This document shows, piece after piece, positions 18,197-27,608 of a stretch of 61,813 bases of DNA (the stretch's first letter is position 1; each line of letters begins with the position of its first letter). This stretch comes from Gemmobacter serpentinus (GTDB lineage Bacteria > Pseudomonadota > Alphaproteobacteria > Rhodobacterales > Rhodobacteraceae), in assembly GCF_008973825.1 (NCBI RefSeq), contig NZ_WCHR01000037.1, positions 1 to 61,813 of the forward strand. The letters are read 5' to 3'. Below the pieces are notes generated by a model. That model had not been told where the DNA came from. It was given only the letters and a program-made list of their open reading frames with translations, and made no database searches. A program made the translations under genes and the position numbers.

Positions 18197-19285
18197 ATGG
18201 ACGATATCCGCAAAGCCCTGCCCTTCTGGCTGTCACTTGGACTGATCCCGCTTGCGGTAGTCGGGGTAACGCAGGGCGGCTGGACCGTGATCCTGATGCC
18301 CGCCTATGCATGGATGCTGGTTACATTGCTGGACCTGCTGCTGGGCCAGAACGCGGAAAATCCCGATCCGCAGACCGATGACGAAGACCTGTTCTGGTAT
18401 CGTCTGATCACGCTGATCTGGTTCCCGATGCAGGCGATGATCGTCTATGGCAGCATCTGGTGGATCACCCGCAGCGCCCATCTGAACTGGCTTGAGATCA
18501 CCGCGCTGATGTTCGGGATCGGCGTCGCATCCGGCACGATCGGCATTGTCTACGCGCATGAGCTTTTGCACCAGCGCAACAATTTTGAACGCTGGCTGGG
18601 CGATTTACTACTCGCATCTGTCCTTTACAGTCATTTCCGCACCGAGCACCTGTTGGTGCACCACCGCTATGTCGGCACCCCCCGTGACGCCGTCAGCGCC
18701 CGCTATAACGAGGGCTTCCACCGCTTTTTTGCCCGGGTCTTGTTCGAATGCCCGGCCTCCGCCTGGCGGGCAGAGGCCGAGAAACTTGGCAAGGTCGGGC
18801 GGCCGGTCTGGCACCGTTCCAACCCGTTCTGGCGCTATGCCGGGCTGCAACTTCTGGCATTGGTGCTGGCCTTCGCAATCGGGGGCTGGATGGGGATCGG
18901 CCTGTTTCTGATGCAAGCCTTTTTCGCCATCTGGCAGCTGGAACTGACCAATTATATCGAACATTACGGGCTGACCCGCCGCCAATTGCCCGATGGCAAA
19001 TACGAGCCCGTTCGGCCTCATCACAGCTGGAACGCGCCGCATACGGCCTCGAACTGGTTGCTGATCAACCTGCAACGCCATTCGGATCACCATTACAAAC
19101 CGGACCGGCGCTTCCCGCTTTTGCAGACCTATTCCGAGGATGAGGCCCCGATGCTGCCGATGGGATATCCGGCAATGGGGGTGCTGGCGATGATCCCGCC
19201 GCTGTGGCGGCGGCGGATGAACCCGCGCGTGCGGGCCTGGCGGCGGCAGTATTACCCGGATGTCACCGAATGGCCGCGGCGCTGA
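18197..19285 (+). CDS. AlkB-like membrane di-iron monooxygenase (alkane 1-monooxygenase family)
   Basis: A 362-aa integral membrane di-iron protein related to alkane hydroxylase AlkB and fatty-acid desaturases. Hydrophobic segments lie at about residues 8-50, 80-105 and 225-260. The histidine boxes are AHELLHQ (near 118), EHLLVHH (near 155), NYIEHYG (near 256) and LQRHSDHHYKP (near 296). The last two match AlkB well, while canonical AlkB has HELGHK and EHNRGHH, so the first boxes diverge. The start at 18197 has AGGAG upstream. It would hydroxylate an alkyl chain using O2 and a rubredoxin-type electron donor; no such donor is seen nearby, and the substrate is unknown. Confidence 0.85.
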   Translation: MDDIRKALPFWLSLGLIPLAVVGVTQGGWTVILMPAYAWMLVTLLDLLLGQNAENPDPQTDDEDLFWYRLITLIWFPMQAMIVYGSIWWITRSAHLNWLEITALMFGIGVASGTIGIVYAHELLHQRNNFERWLGDLLLASVLYSHFRTEHLLVHHRYVGTPRDAVSARYNEGFHRFFARVLFECPASAWRAEAEKLGKVGRPVWHRSNPFWRYAGLQLLALVLAFAIGGWMGIGLFLMQAFFAIWQLELTNYIEHYGLTRRQLPDGKYEPVRPHHSWNAPHTASNWLLINLQRHSDHHYKPDRRFPLLQTYSEDEAPMLPMGYPAMGVLAMIPPLWRRRMNPRVRAWRRQYYPDVTEWPRR

Positions 19286-19324
19286 CCAAACACCTCAAGA
19301 TCCGCCCGTAAGATCAAGAAACAA

Positions 19325-19345
19325 CGGATTTTCGTCGAAAATCCG
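19325..19345. repeat. 21-base palindrome, copy 1
   Basis: CGGATTTTC and GAAAATCCG flank TCG-like centre bases in a 21-base near-perfect palindrome just behind the AlkB-like gene. A second copy with one base difference lies at 47463-47483. The role is unknown; a repeated extragenic palindrome or terminator part is possible. Confidence 0.6.
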
Positions 19346-19396
19346 AGGCGCGGCGCAAAGCCCTTGCGCCCTGCGGAAAGCCGGAAGTTCCCGATG

Positions 19397-19427
19397 CAAA
19401 AAGCCCCGCCATGCAAGCATGGCGGGG
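19397..19427 (-). terminator. Rho-independent terminator of ccrM
   Basis: CCCCGCCATGC at 19404-19414 and GCATGGCGGGG at 19417-19427 form a perfect 11-base-pair stem with a 2-base loop. On the minus strand the stem is followed by CTTTTTGC, so it fits termination of ccrM, which ends at 19481. A second hairpin, TGTGCCCC (19431-19438) with GGGGCACA (19448-19455), lies between the gene and this terminator. Confidence 0.8.
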
Positions 19428-19480
19428 AGGTGTGCCCCCGGCGGACCGGGGCACAGGCGTAAGAATGCCGTATTTCGGGA

Positions 19481-20707
<1,227 letters not shown>

Positions 20708-20709
<2 letters not shown>

Positions 20710-21373
20710 AAGAGGTTACGGAAACATCTTGATACAAGATATTGTGGATGGGCTTGAACGAACGCCTATGGTGAGGGGTCACCCCAAGATTTAGAAGCGC
20801 CTCGAGATGGTCTTTGGTGGGGTAACCGGCATTGCGATCCCAGCCATAGCCCGGATGCTGTTGCGCCAAATCCACCATGAGGCGATCCCGTGTCACTTTC
20901 GCCACGATGGAGGCTGCGGCGATGGACAGGCTTTTGGCATCGCCCTTCACCACCGCCCGCCCCGGACAGGGCAAGGCTTTGGGCAGGCGGTTGCCATCGA
21001 CCAGCGCAAGGCCAGGCACCCGCCCCAGACCCGCGAGCGCACGTTCCATTGCAAGATGGCTGGCATTCAGGATGTTCAGCCGGTCAATCTCCTCGACCGA
21101 GGCATGGGCGACACAGACCTCTGCGCAGGCCATGATCTCGGTGAACAGCGCCTCGCGCTTTGCCCATGACAGGGTCTTGCTGTCACCGATGCCGGGCGGG
21201 ATGCAAGCGGGGTCGAGAATCACGGCAGCCGCCGTGACCGGGCCGCAAAGCGGGCCGCGCCCGACCTCATCCACCCCGGCCACCGGCCAGAGGCCTGCGG
21301 CGCGCCCCTCTTCTTCCAGGGCAAAATCGGCAATCGGACGGGGCGGGCGGGGGCTGGCGGCTTTGCGTATCAT
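20708..21373 (-). CDS. rnhB: Ribonuclease HII
   Basis: RNase HII cleaves RNA in RNA-DNA hybrids, including single ribonucleotides in DNA. The 221-aa product has the N-terminal catalytic motif [20 protein letters not shown] (Asp-Glu), the conserved [34 protein letters not shown] with its catalytic Asp, and the C-terminal [21 protein letters not shown]. The ATG at 21373 has only a weak ribosome binding site. The gene order rnhB-ccrM is shared by many alphaproteobacteria. Confidence 0.96.
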
Positions 21374-21587
21374 GCCCGCCAGACTGCCGGGGCAAGGCCA
21401 GAATGAAAAGCCCCACCCAGACGGGTGCCAGCGGTGTCGGAATGAAACGCCACACCAAAGCGGGCGGGATCCGAGGGAAAGCGCCGCCCAACCGGGAGGG
21501 GCGGGTGACTGCTGCGGCCGGGCGGGCCATCACCACCGCCCGGCACGCAATCCCCGAGGTCTGAGGAGGAGGGACACCTGCCCCCGG

Positions 21588-21617
21588 GGAACCTCAATCT
21601 GTGGAACCTCAATCTGT
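21588..21617. repeat. Two-copy 15-base tandem duplication
   Basis: GGAACCTCAATCTGT occurs twice head to tail (21588-21602 and 21603-21617) in the 243-base stretch between the small gene at 21617-21799 and rnhB. Nothing else is recognised in that stretch. Confidence 0.8.
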
Positions 21618-21799
21618 CAGGGGCGGGCGCAACTGCCCGCCAGCGGGCCCGTGATCTGCATCAGACAGACCTTTGCCTGTGACGGCGCGGGCACCGAAGA
21701 TATGGCCAAACCCGCCAGCACCAGAAAACCGCTTGCCGTCACCACCGCCAGACGCCAGCGCGCCCGCCCACCATCATCCTGTCTTGCCCTGCCTTGCAT
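21617..21799 (-). CDS. Possible small membrane or secreted protein
   Basis: A 60-aa reading frame whose middle is a hydrophobic helix (RLAVVTASGFLVLAGLAISS, residues about 16-35) preceded by a basic start (MQGRARQDDGGRARWR), and whose tail has two cysteines (AKVCLMQITGPLAGSCARP). This could be a membrane anchor or uncleaved signal. GGGAG lies 9 bases upstream of the ATG. It is divergent from the gene at 21992 and upstream of rnhB on the same strand. I do not recognise the family, and the frame could be chance. Confidence 0.4.
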   Translation of the reverse strand: MQGRARQDDGGRARWRLAVVTASGFLVLAGLAISSVPAPSQAKVCLMQITGPLAGSCARP

Positions 21800-21991
21800 T
21801 CCGGTTGCTCCCGTCTGCTTGACGGCCCGGCTTGCTGCCAGGGCCTGCAGCAAACCTGTGGAGCGACCCAGTCGCCACGCAATAACCGCAGGCTGATATG
21901 CGATAACAGGGCATCCAACCTTCGGATGATATTGAATTACCCGAGGCCTGCGCCCATCATGGCAGACATCATCCCCCGCAGGACCACGCCC

Positions 21992-22273
21992 ATGCGCCTC
22001 CGCACCATCCTTGCCGCCGCTGCCCTGAGCCTGGTCGCCCAGATGGCGCAGGCGAATTGCTACGCCGATTACAAGGCCAAGCAGGACAATCCGCTGCGCC
22101 TGCATTATGGGGTCGCGCAGGTCTCGGGCTGTGACAAGAAGGCCGCCAAGGCCGAACTGTCGCGCCGCCTGTCATCGCAGGGCTGGCAGCTTCTGAATGT
22201 CATCTCGGTTTTCGGCCCCGAGGGGCTTAATGAAAGGCAATCCAGTGCCGGGGAATACTTCCTCCGTTTCTGA
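21992..22273 (+). CDS. Small secreted protein of unknown function
   Basis: A 93-aa precursor with a clear signal peptide (MRLRTILAAAALSLVAQMAQA, cleavage before NCYADY). The mature part of about 72 residues has two cysteines (NCYADYKAKQ and VSGCDKKAAK) that may form a disulfide, and a C-terminal GWQLLNVISVFGPEGLNERQ. An AGGA lies upstream of the ATG; an in-frame ATG at 21959 is less likely. Its 3' end overlaps the next gene, a membrane winged-helix protein, by 44 bases, so the two are probably co-translated. I do not recognise the family. Confidence 0.75.
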   Translation: MRLRTILAAAALSLVAQMAQANCYADYKAKQDNPLRLHYGVAQVSGCDKKAAKAELSRRLSSQGWQLLNVISVFGPEGLNERQSSAGEYFLRF

Positions 22274-22949
22274 CAGCCTGCGCGCGGGGAACCGCACCGT
22301 GACCTTCGGGGTCGCGGCGGTGGTGCTGATCCTTGCCGCAGCGGCAGTCTTCCTGTTTCTGGCGCTGCCGGATGCCAATGCCTTCAATGCGCGGGTCGAA
22401 CAGCTGTTCGTCTCGAATGACACGCTGAAGACCTTTACCGAGATCCGCCTGCTGGAGATCATCGCGCAATCTGGCACCACCTTTCAGGAGGTGCTGGCCA
22501 GCTATCGCATGGTTATCTTTGTGCTGCTGGTGTTTTCGGCGGCCCTGCTGGTCGCCTGTCTGGTGTTCCTTTTGACCATCATCACCCTGAACCGCCGCAT
22601 CTCGGCCATTCAACGCTCTGGCATCACGGTGTCGTCGCTGATGATCTCGCGCGAGGCGCGGGCGGTCTATATCAATGATCTGGAATTCAAGCTGACCGAA
22701 GCCGCGATTGAAACCCTGTCGGTTCTGGCCGAGGCGCGGATGGATGATGACGTAATGACCGGCGCGCAGATCGAGGCGGTGATATCCGGCCGCCCCGAGC
22801 CCGATTGCGACGAGGCGGCGGGGGCGACGCGGGTGAAGCGTTTGCGCGATGCGCTTGGCAATCAACTTGTGTCAGAGCTGCTGGTGAAAACCATCGCGCG
22901 GCGCGGCTATGTGCTGGCGGTCGAGAAAGACACGATTCGGATGCTTTAA
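22230..22949 (+). CDS. Membrane protein with C-terminal winged-helix DNA-binding domain
   Basis: A 239-aa protein with two membrane segments (residues about 24-45 and 94-118), enclosing a periplasmic loop of about 48 residues, and a cytoplasmic C-terminal domain. Residues about 145-232 read like an OmpR/PhoB-type winged helix: YINDLEFKLTEAAIETLSVL, then RVKRLRDALG and KTIARRGYVLAV, the equivalent of the usual LRKKL and TVRGRGYRL. There is no receiver domain. The start at 22230 has GAGGGG five bases upstream and lies inside the previous gene. It would be a one-component regulator with its DNA-binding end last, the reverse of ToxR/CadC. The signal and target are unknown. Confidence 0.75.
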   Translation: MKGNPVPGNTSSVSDSLRAGNRTVTFGVAAVVLILAAAAVFLFLALPDANAFNARVEQLFVSNDTLKTFTEIRLLEIIAQSGTTFQEVLASYRMVIFVLLVFSAALLVACLVFLLTIITLNRRISAIQRSGITVSSLMISREARAVYINDLEFKLTEAAIETLSVLAEARMDDDVMTGAQIEAVISGRPEPDCDEAAGATRVKRLRDALGNQLVSELLVKTIARRGYVLAVEKDTIRML

Positions 22950-23088
22950 GGCCCTGTCCGTGGCTTTCGGCGCCAGCCCGGCGGCGTGAACGCCCCAGCA
23001 GGTGCCGCAAGCGTCGGCCACCGCGCGCGAAACCCTTGCACCGCAGGCCCCGCTCTGGCACCCCTCGGGGCAAAAGCACGAGGGACAG

Positions 23089-24405
23089 ATGGCCAACGAT
23101 ACCAATCTTGTCACGATCCTGAATGACTGGGTCGGCCCGACACTGGACACCGCGAAGGGCTGGCTGGTCTCGCCCGCCGCATGGTCGCAGTTCGCGCTGC
23201 TGGTCGTGGCCTTCCTTCTGGCGCGGATGCTGACCGCGCGGCTGCGTCCGATCCTGCATCAGATGCTGTCGCCGTCCGAGGGCAAGGGCGGCCCCCTCGC
23301 CTCAGCCCGGATCTGGGCGCGCGGCCTGTTGCCGCTTTTGCTGCCGCTGCTGGCCTTTGGCCTGACCGCCTTTGGCGAGGAAATCACCCGCAGCCTGTTC
23401 GGCTCTGGTGCGGTGATCGCCTTTGGCAAGCGGGTCTTCCTGTTCCTTGCCGCCCGCATCCTTGTGCAAGAGGTGCTGACGGATCGCTTTTTGCGTTTCC
23501 TTGGCCGGTTCATCCTGATCCCGGCCATGCTGCTTTATGCGCTTGGCCTGCTGGACGACATCAATGCCCATCTGGAGGCCACCAGCGTTTCGCTTGGCAA
23601 TATCCGCTTCTCGGTCATGGCGCTGATCCGGGGCGGGATCGCGGCGGCGGTGCTGTTCTGGCTGGGCAGTTGGTCGAACCGGCAAAGCGCCGATTACATC
23701 AAGAAACAGGATGAGCTGCGCCCGGCCACCCGCGAACTGGCGATGAAGGCGGCGGAGGTCGGGATCTTTGGCGCGGCCTTCCTCCTGCTGATGTCGATCA
23801 TGGGGATCGACCTGACCGCCGTCGCGGTCCTTGGTGGCGCGCTTGGTGTCGGCGTCGGCCTTGGCCTGCAACAGATCGCGGCCAACTTTGTCTCCGGCAT
23901 CATCCTGCTGCTGGAGGGGCAGACCACGGTCGGCGACTATGTCGAACTGGATGGCGGCGAAAAGGGCACCATCGTCAGGATGACGGCGCGCGCCTGCGTG
24001 CTCGAAACCTTTGACGGCAAATGGATCGTTGTCCCGAATGAGCATTTCATCACCACCCGTGTGGTGAACTATTCCGATCAGGGCAGCGCCAATCGCTATG
24101 AGCAGGAATTTACCGTCAGCTATGACACCGATCCGCATATCGTGCCGGGTCTCATCGAAGCCGAACTGGCAAAGCTGTCCTTCATCCTGACCGATCCAGA
24201 CCACGAGGCCGAATGCGAGCTGCGCGGCTTTGGCGACAAGGGGCTGATTTTCGGGGTGAAATACTGGGTGAACGGCATCGATGACGGCAAGAACAACTTT
24301 GGCCATCCGGTGTTGCTGGCCATCTGGACCGCGCTGAAACAGGGCGGGATCGAGATGCCCTTCCCGCAGCATGTGGTCCATATGAAGCAAGGCACGCCCG
24401 CGTGA
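23089..24405 (+). CDS. MscS-family mechanosensitive ion channel
   Basis: A 438-aa small-conductance mechanosensitive channel. Several hydrophobic helices occupy residues about 25-235. The pore helix is GGALGVGVGLGLQQIAANFVSG (given here only as a reference to residues about 265-286), followed by the beta domain start GDYVELDGGEKGTIVRM and PNEHFITTRVVNYS, all characteristic of MscS. The longer N-terminal part suggests five or more membrane helices. GAGGGACAG precedes the ATG at 23089. It follows the winged-helix gene by 139 bases and overlaps the flavoprotein gene by 4 bases. Confidence 0.92.
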   Translation: MANDTNLVTILNDWVGPTLDTAKGWLVSPAAWSQFALLVVAFLLARMLTARLRPILHQMLSPSEGKGGPLASARIWARGLLPLLLPLLAFGLTAFGEEITRSLFGSGAVIAFGKRVFLFLAARILVQEVLTDRFLRFLGRFILIPAMLLYALGLLDDINAHLEATSVSLGNIRFSVMALIRGGIAAAVLFWLGSWSNRQSADYIKKQDELRPATRELAMKAAEVGIFGAAFLLLMSIMGIDLTAVAVLGGALGVGVGLGLQQIAANFVSGIILLLEGQTTVGDYVELDGGEKGTIVRMTARACVLETFDGKWIVVPNEHFITTRVVNYSDQGSANRYEQEFTVSYDTDPHIVPGLIEAELAKLSFILTDPDHEAECELRGFGDKGLIFGVKYWVNGIDDGKNNFGHPVLLAIWTALKQGGIEMPFPQHVVHMKQGTPA

Positions 24406-25568
24406 CGCGGGCGGCGCTGGTCATCGGGGCCGGGCCCGCCGGGCTGATGGCGGCCGAGGCCATGGCCGATGCGGGGCTTGCGGTGACGGTGGCCGAGGCC
24501 AAACCCTCACCCGCGCGCAAACTGCTGATGGCCGGAAAGTCCGGGCTGAATGTGACGAAGGCCGAGGCCCCCGCCGATTTCATCCGCCATTTCGATACAG
24601 ACTGGCTGGAGCCGATTCTGGCGGGCTTTGGCCCGGCAGAGGTTCAGGCCTTTTGCGAATCGCTTGGCCAGCCAGTATTCACCGGATCCTCAAACCGGGT
24701 GTTTCCGGTCGCGATGAAGGGCTCTCCTCTGCTGCGAGCTTGGCTGGCGCGGCTGGCGGGCAAGGGGGTGGCGTTGAACCTTCGCTGGCGCTGGACCGGG
24801 TTTGACGGCGCGGCGCTGCGCTTCGATACGCCCGAAGGCCTGCAAGCCCTGCAACCCGATGTGACCGTGCTGGCACTTGGCGGCGCAAGCTGGTCGCGGC
24901 TGGGCTCCGATGCGGCCTGGCTGCCCTGGCTGCGGGAAAAGGGCGTCGAGACCACCGATTTCGCCCCGGCAAACATGGGTTTCTGTATGAACTGGTCGCC
25001 GCATATGCAGCGCCAGTTCGGCCAGCCGGTAAAAGGGGCCTGCCTGATTGCGGGCACCCGGCGCGTGCGCGGCGAGTTCGTGATTTCCGAACGCGGGCTG
25101 GAGGGCGGTGGGATCTACACAATCAGCCGCGATCTGCGGCTGGGTTCGGCCCTGGCGCTGGATCTGTTTCCGGATCTGTCGGAAGGCGCGCTGCGCGACC
25201 GCATCGCAAAGCTGAAACCGGGCGAATCTGCCACCAACCGTCTGCGCAAGCTGGGCCTTGACCCTGCCGCCGTCGCCTTGGTGCAGGAACTGGCGCGCCC
25301 CCTGCCCGGTGATCTGGTGCCGCTGCTGAAGCATCTGCCCGTGCCCCATCAAGGCCCCCGCCCGCTGGACGAGGCGATTTCTTCCGCGGGCGGCATCGCG
25401 CGGGACAGCCTGACCGATGATCTGGAACTGCGCGCCTTGCCCGGCATCTTTGCCGCAGGCGAAATGCTGGATTGGGAGGCGCCGACAGGCGGCTATCTGC
25501 TGACCGCAAGCTGGGCCACCGGCCTTCATGCAGGCCGTGCCGCAGCCCGGCGGGCGCTGCGGCAATAA
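24402..25568 (+). CDS. NAD(P)/FAD-dependent oxidoreductase (BaiN/HI0933-like flavoprotein)
   Basis: A 388-aa flavoprotein of the HI0933/BaiN-like family. It has the FAD-binding dinucleotide fold VIGAGPAGLMAAEAMADAGL at the N terminus, then ARKLLMAGKSGLNVTKAEAP, a family signature, TVLALGGASWSRLGSDAAW, and the C-terminal GIFAAGEMLDWEAPTGGYLL. The substrate is not known; some relatives reduce steroids or bacterial quinoid compounds. It starts with GTG at 24402, which overlaps the mscS stop by 4 bases (GTGA), so it is coupled to that gene. Confidence 0.88.
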   Translation: MTRAALVIGAGPAGLMAAEAMADAGLAVTVAEAKPSPARKLLMAGKSGLNVTKAEAPADFIRHFDTDWLEPILAGFGPAEVQAFCESLGQPVFTGSSNRVFPVAMKGSPLLRAWLARLAGKGVALNLRWRWTGFDGAALRFDTPEGLQALQPDVTVLALGGASWSRLGSDAAWLPWLREKGVETTDFAPANMGFCMNWSPHMQRQFGQPVKGACLIAGTRRVRGEFVISERGLEGGGIYTISRDLRLGSALALDLFPDLSEGALRDRIAKLKPGESATNRLRKLGLDPAAVALVQELARPLPGDLVPLLKHLPVPHQGPRPLDEAISSAGGIARDSLTDDLELRALPGIFAAGEMLDWEAPTGGYLLTASWATGLHAGRAAARRALRQ

Positions 25569-25596
25569 AGCGTGCGCTGACCAGATCGCAGCCCGG

Positions 25597-26181
25597 CTAA
25601 AGCGCGCGCATCCAGAATTGCAGCGGCTTTTTCGTCTCCGCCGCATCACCAATGTCACGCCATGAAAACTCGGCCATGACCCCGGGCAGCGGGCGATAGC
25701 CGCGCTTGGTCCAGAAGGCATCATTGCTGCGATAGTGCTGCGGATGACGCGGATGGCTGTCAGGCCGCATCACACTGCAGAAGGCGGCATGGCTGCGGCC
25801 CAGATCCCGGGCATGTGCCTCGCGCGCATCAAAGAAGCGGTGGCCGATACCTTGGCCGCGAAACTCTGGCAGCAAGACCGATTCGGCGCAGTAGAAGATG
25901 CAGTCCAGCGGAACATCGACCCCGGCAAAGGAGGCGGCGAATTCCTCCGCATGATCCTCCATCGGGGTGCCGGTGGCCGCGCCAACCAGCCGCGTGCCGT
26001 CAAAGGCACCGACCAGAATTGCACCGGGACTGTCGCGATAGGTTTGCAGATAGTCCCGCTCGTAATCCAGCGTGCCGTCATAGAGATAGGGCCAGTCGCG
26101 AAAGACCGCGATGCGCAGCTCCGCCACATCATCCAGCGCGGCATCCAGCGCCGCGCCGGTCAGGACCCTTGTTTCAATCAT
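25597..26181 (-). CDS. GNAT-family N-acetyltransferase
   Basis: A 194-aa protein with a GNAT acetyl-CoA-binding core, seen in the stretch FYCAESVLLPEFRGQGIGHRFFDARE (the RGQGIG motif A; residues about 94-119) and LVGAATGTPM before it. The C-terminal region has HYRSNDAFWTKRGYRP. The acceptor substrate is unknown. Its start at 26181 overlaps the stop of the SnoaL-like gene by 4 bases, so the two form a pair. It is convergent with the flavoprotein gene. Confidence 0.85.
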   Translation of the reverse strand: MIETRVLTGAALDAALDDVAELRIAVFRDWPYLYDGTLDYERDYLQTYRDSPGAILVGAFDGTRLVGAATGTPMEDHAEEFAASFAGVDVPLDCIFYCAESVLLPEFRGQGIGHRFFDAREAHARDLGRSHAAFCSVMRPDSHPRHPQHYRSNDAFWTKRGYRPLPGVMAEFSWRDIGDAAETKKPLQFWMRAL

Positions 26182-26576
26182 GCAGAGACCTGCGCGATCC
26201 AGTCCTGCAAGTTGTAGAAGGTGGTCACGCGGGCGATCTTGCCATCTTTCAGATCGAAGAATGCCCCAGCGGGCAGGACATATTTTTGTCCCTTTGCTTC
26301 GGGCAGGCCTGGATCGGTTTGCAGATACTCGCCATGAACGACAAATTCGGCCGCCCCCCGCGTCGCATCCTCGTTCACGAAAATGACCATATCCTTCAGG
26401 GTTTCGCGGTAGCTGACTCCCATATGCGAGCAGAATTCGGTGAACAGCTCCTTGCCGCGCCGGATGCCGCCCTCATTCACCCGATGTTCGACATCATCGG
26501 TCAGGCAGGCCAGCATTCCACTGGCATCGCCGGCGTTGAAGGCTTTGTAATAGGTCTCGAGCGTGGCGCGGGTCAT
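26178..26576 (-). CDS. SnoaL/ketosteroid isomerase-like protein
   Basis: A 132-aa protein with the NTF2-like/SnoaL fold, recognised from the opening ATLETYYKAFNAGDASGMLA, LTDDVEHRVNEGGIRRGKE and the closing FYNLQDWIAQVSA. Such proteins are small enzymes or binding proteins with variable activity. The start at 26576 follows GGAGAGACCC. Its coupling to the GNAT gene suggests a shared role, which the sequence does not reveal. Confidence 0.82.
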   Translation of the reverse strand: MTRATLETYYKAFNAGDASGMLACLTDDVEHRVNEGGIRRGKELFTEFCSHMGVSYRETLKDMVIFVNEDATRGAAEFVVHGEYLQTDPGLPEAKGQKYVLPAGAFFDLKDGKIARVTTFYNLQDWIAQVSA

Positions 26577-26669
26577 GGGTCTCTCCGGCGGATGGGAATG
26601 CAGCCATCCTACGGGAAAGGGGCGCGCCGCCAATGCCCTTGCAGGACAAAAAGCGGCGCGTTTGCGACC

Positions 26670-27500
26670 TTATGCCAGCGCCGCGCGCACGGTTTCGGCC
26701 ATTGGCGTGGTCGGGCGGCCGATCAGACGCGACAGGCTTTGGCTGTCATCGAACAGCGCGCCCGCCGCTGCATGGCGGTCGCTGTCGGCCAGGGCATGAG
26801 CCAGGGTCGGCGGCAGGCCAAAGCCCAGCAGGGCCGCGGCATATTCAGCTTCCGGCAAGTTGACATAGGTCACGGTGCGGCCCGATTGGCGGGACAGTTC
26901 CGCCGCAAGATCGGTCAGGGTGTAAGAGGTATCCCCCGCCAGTTCATAGGTCTTTCCAGCATGGGCCGCATCCAGCGCCGTCACCGCAATCGCCTCGGCA
27001 TAGTCGGCACGCGCGGCGGTAGACAGCTGCCCCTGCCCGGCCGAACCCAGGATCGCGCCATGCTCAAGCGCCGCCCCCAGGGCCGCCGTGTAATTCTCGG
27101 TATACCAGCCATTGCGCAGGATCGTGACAGCCAGGCCAGAGGCAGCAAGGGCCGCTTCCGTCGGCTTATGGGCCTGCACCAGCGTCATGGTCGAGGCATC
27201 GGCATGAAGCAAGGACGTATAGACGACCCGCTGGACCCCGGCAGCTTTCGCCGCCTCAATCACCCTGAGATGCTGGCCGGCCCGGTCACCGTCAAGATCA
27301 TTCGAGGAAATCAGCACCAGCACCTCAACCCCCGCAAGGGCGGTAAGGTCCGGCGCATTGTAATCGAAGGCACGGGCGGTAACGCCTGCAAGTTTGGATG
27401 GGTCGCGCGCCAAGGCAATCGGTGCCGCGCCGCGGGCTTGCAAAGCGGCAATGGCAAGGCGGCCCAATTGGCCGGTGGCTCCGGTAACGGCGATGGTCAT
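26670..27500 (-). CDS. NmrA-like NAD(P)H-binding quinone oxidoreductase (QorB-type)
   Basis: A 276-aa atypical short-chain dehydrogenase of the NmrA/QorB group. The Rossmann motif GATGQLG is at the N terminus (MTIAVTGATGQLGRLAIAAL), followed by ALARDPSKLAGV, LLHADASTM, a stretch NGWYTENYTAALGAALEHG and the ending IGRPTTPMAETVRAALA. QorB-type enzymes reduce quinones with NADPH. AAGGAG precedes the ATG at 27500. It is divergent from an HxlR-type regulator, and the shared 108-base region holds an inverted repeat; such pairs are known (QorR with Qor2). Confidence 0.85.
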   Translation of the reverse strand: MTIAVTGATGQLGRLAIAALQARGAAPIALARDPSKLAGVTARAFDYNAPDLTALAGVEVLVLISSNDLDGDRAGQHLRVIEAAKAAGVQRVVYTSLLHADASTMTLVQAHKPTEAALAASGLAVTILRNGWYTENYTAALGAALEHGAILGSAGQGQLSTAARADYAEAIAVTALDAAHAGKTYELAGDTSYTLTDLAAELSRQSGRTVTYVNLPEAEYAAALLGFGLPPTLAHALADSDRHAAAGALFDDSQSLSRLIGRPTTPMAETVRAALA

Positions 27501-27561
27501 GGTGTGCTCCTTTGGTCTGTCATGCATCGACAGGAATGCGATGGGCAGAACCTGCACCCTT

Positions 27562-27598
27562 TACTTACGATAAGGAAGTGCCTACATTTTTGTAAGTA
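27562..27598. promoter_or_regulatory. Inverted repeat in the divergent HxlR/quinone reductase promoter
   Basis: TACTTAC at 27562-27568 and GTAAGTA at 27592-27598 are perfect 7-base inverted repeats with centres 30 bases apart, about three helical turns. On the minus strand TTACAA and TATCGT, spaced by 17 bases, overlap the two arms and could be the reductase promoter. It fits an HxlR dimer operator, which is inferred. Confidence 0.55.
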
Positions 27599-27608
27599 TA
27601 CCGTAGAG

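Noticed and set aside
25815-27608. Upstream part of a 730-residue open frame ending in the HxlR gene
   Set aside because: Only the last 132 residues have HxlR features; the earlier part is antisense to three supported genes.
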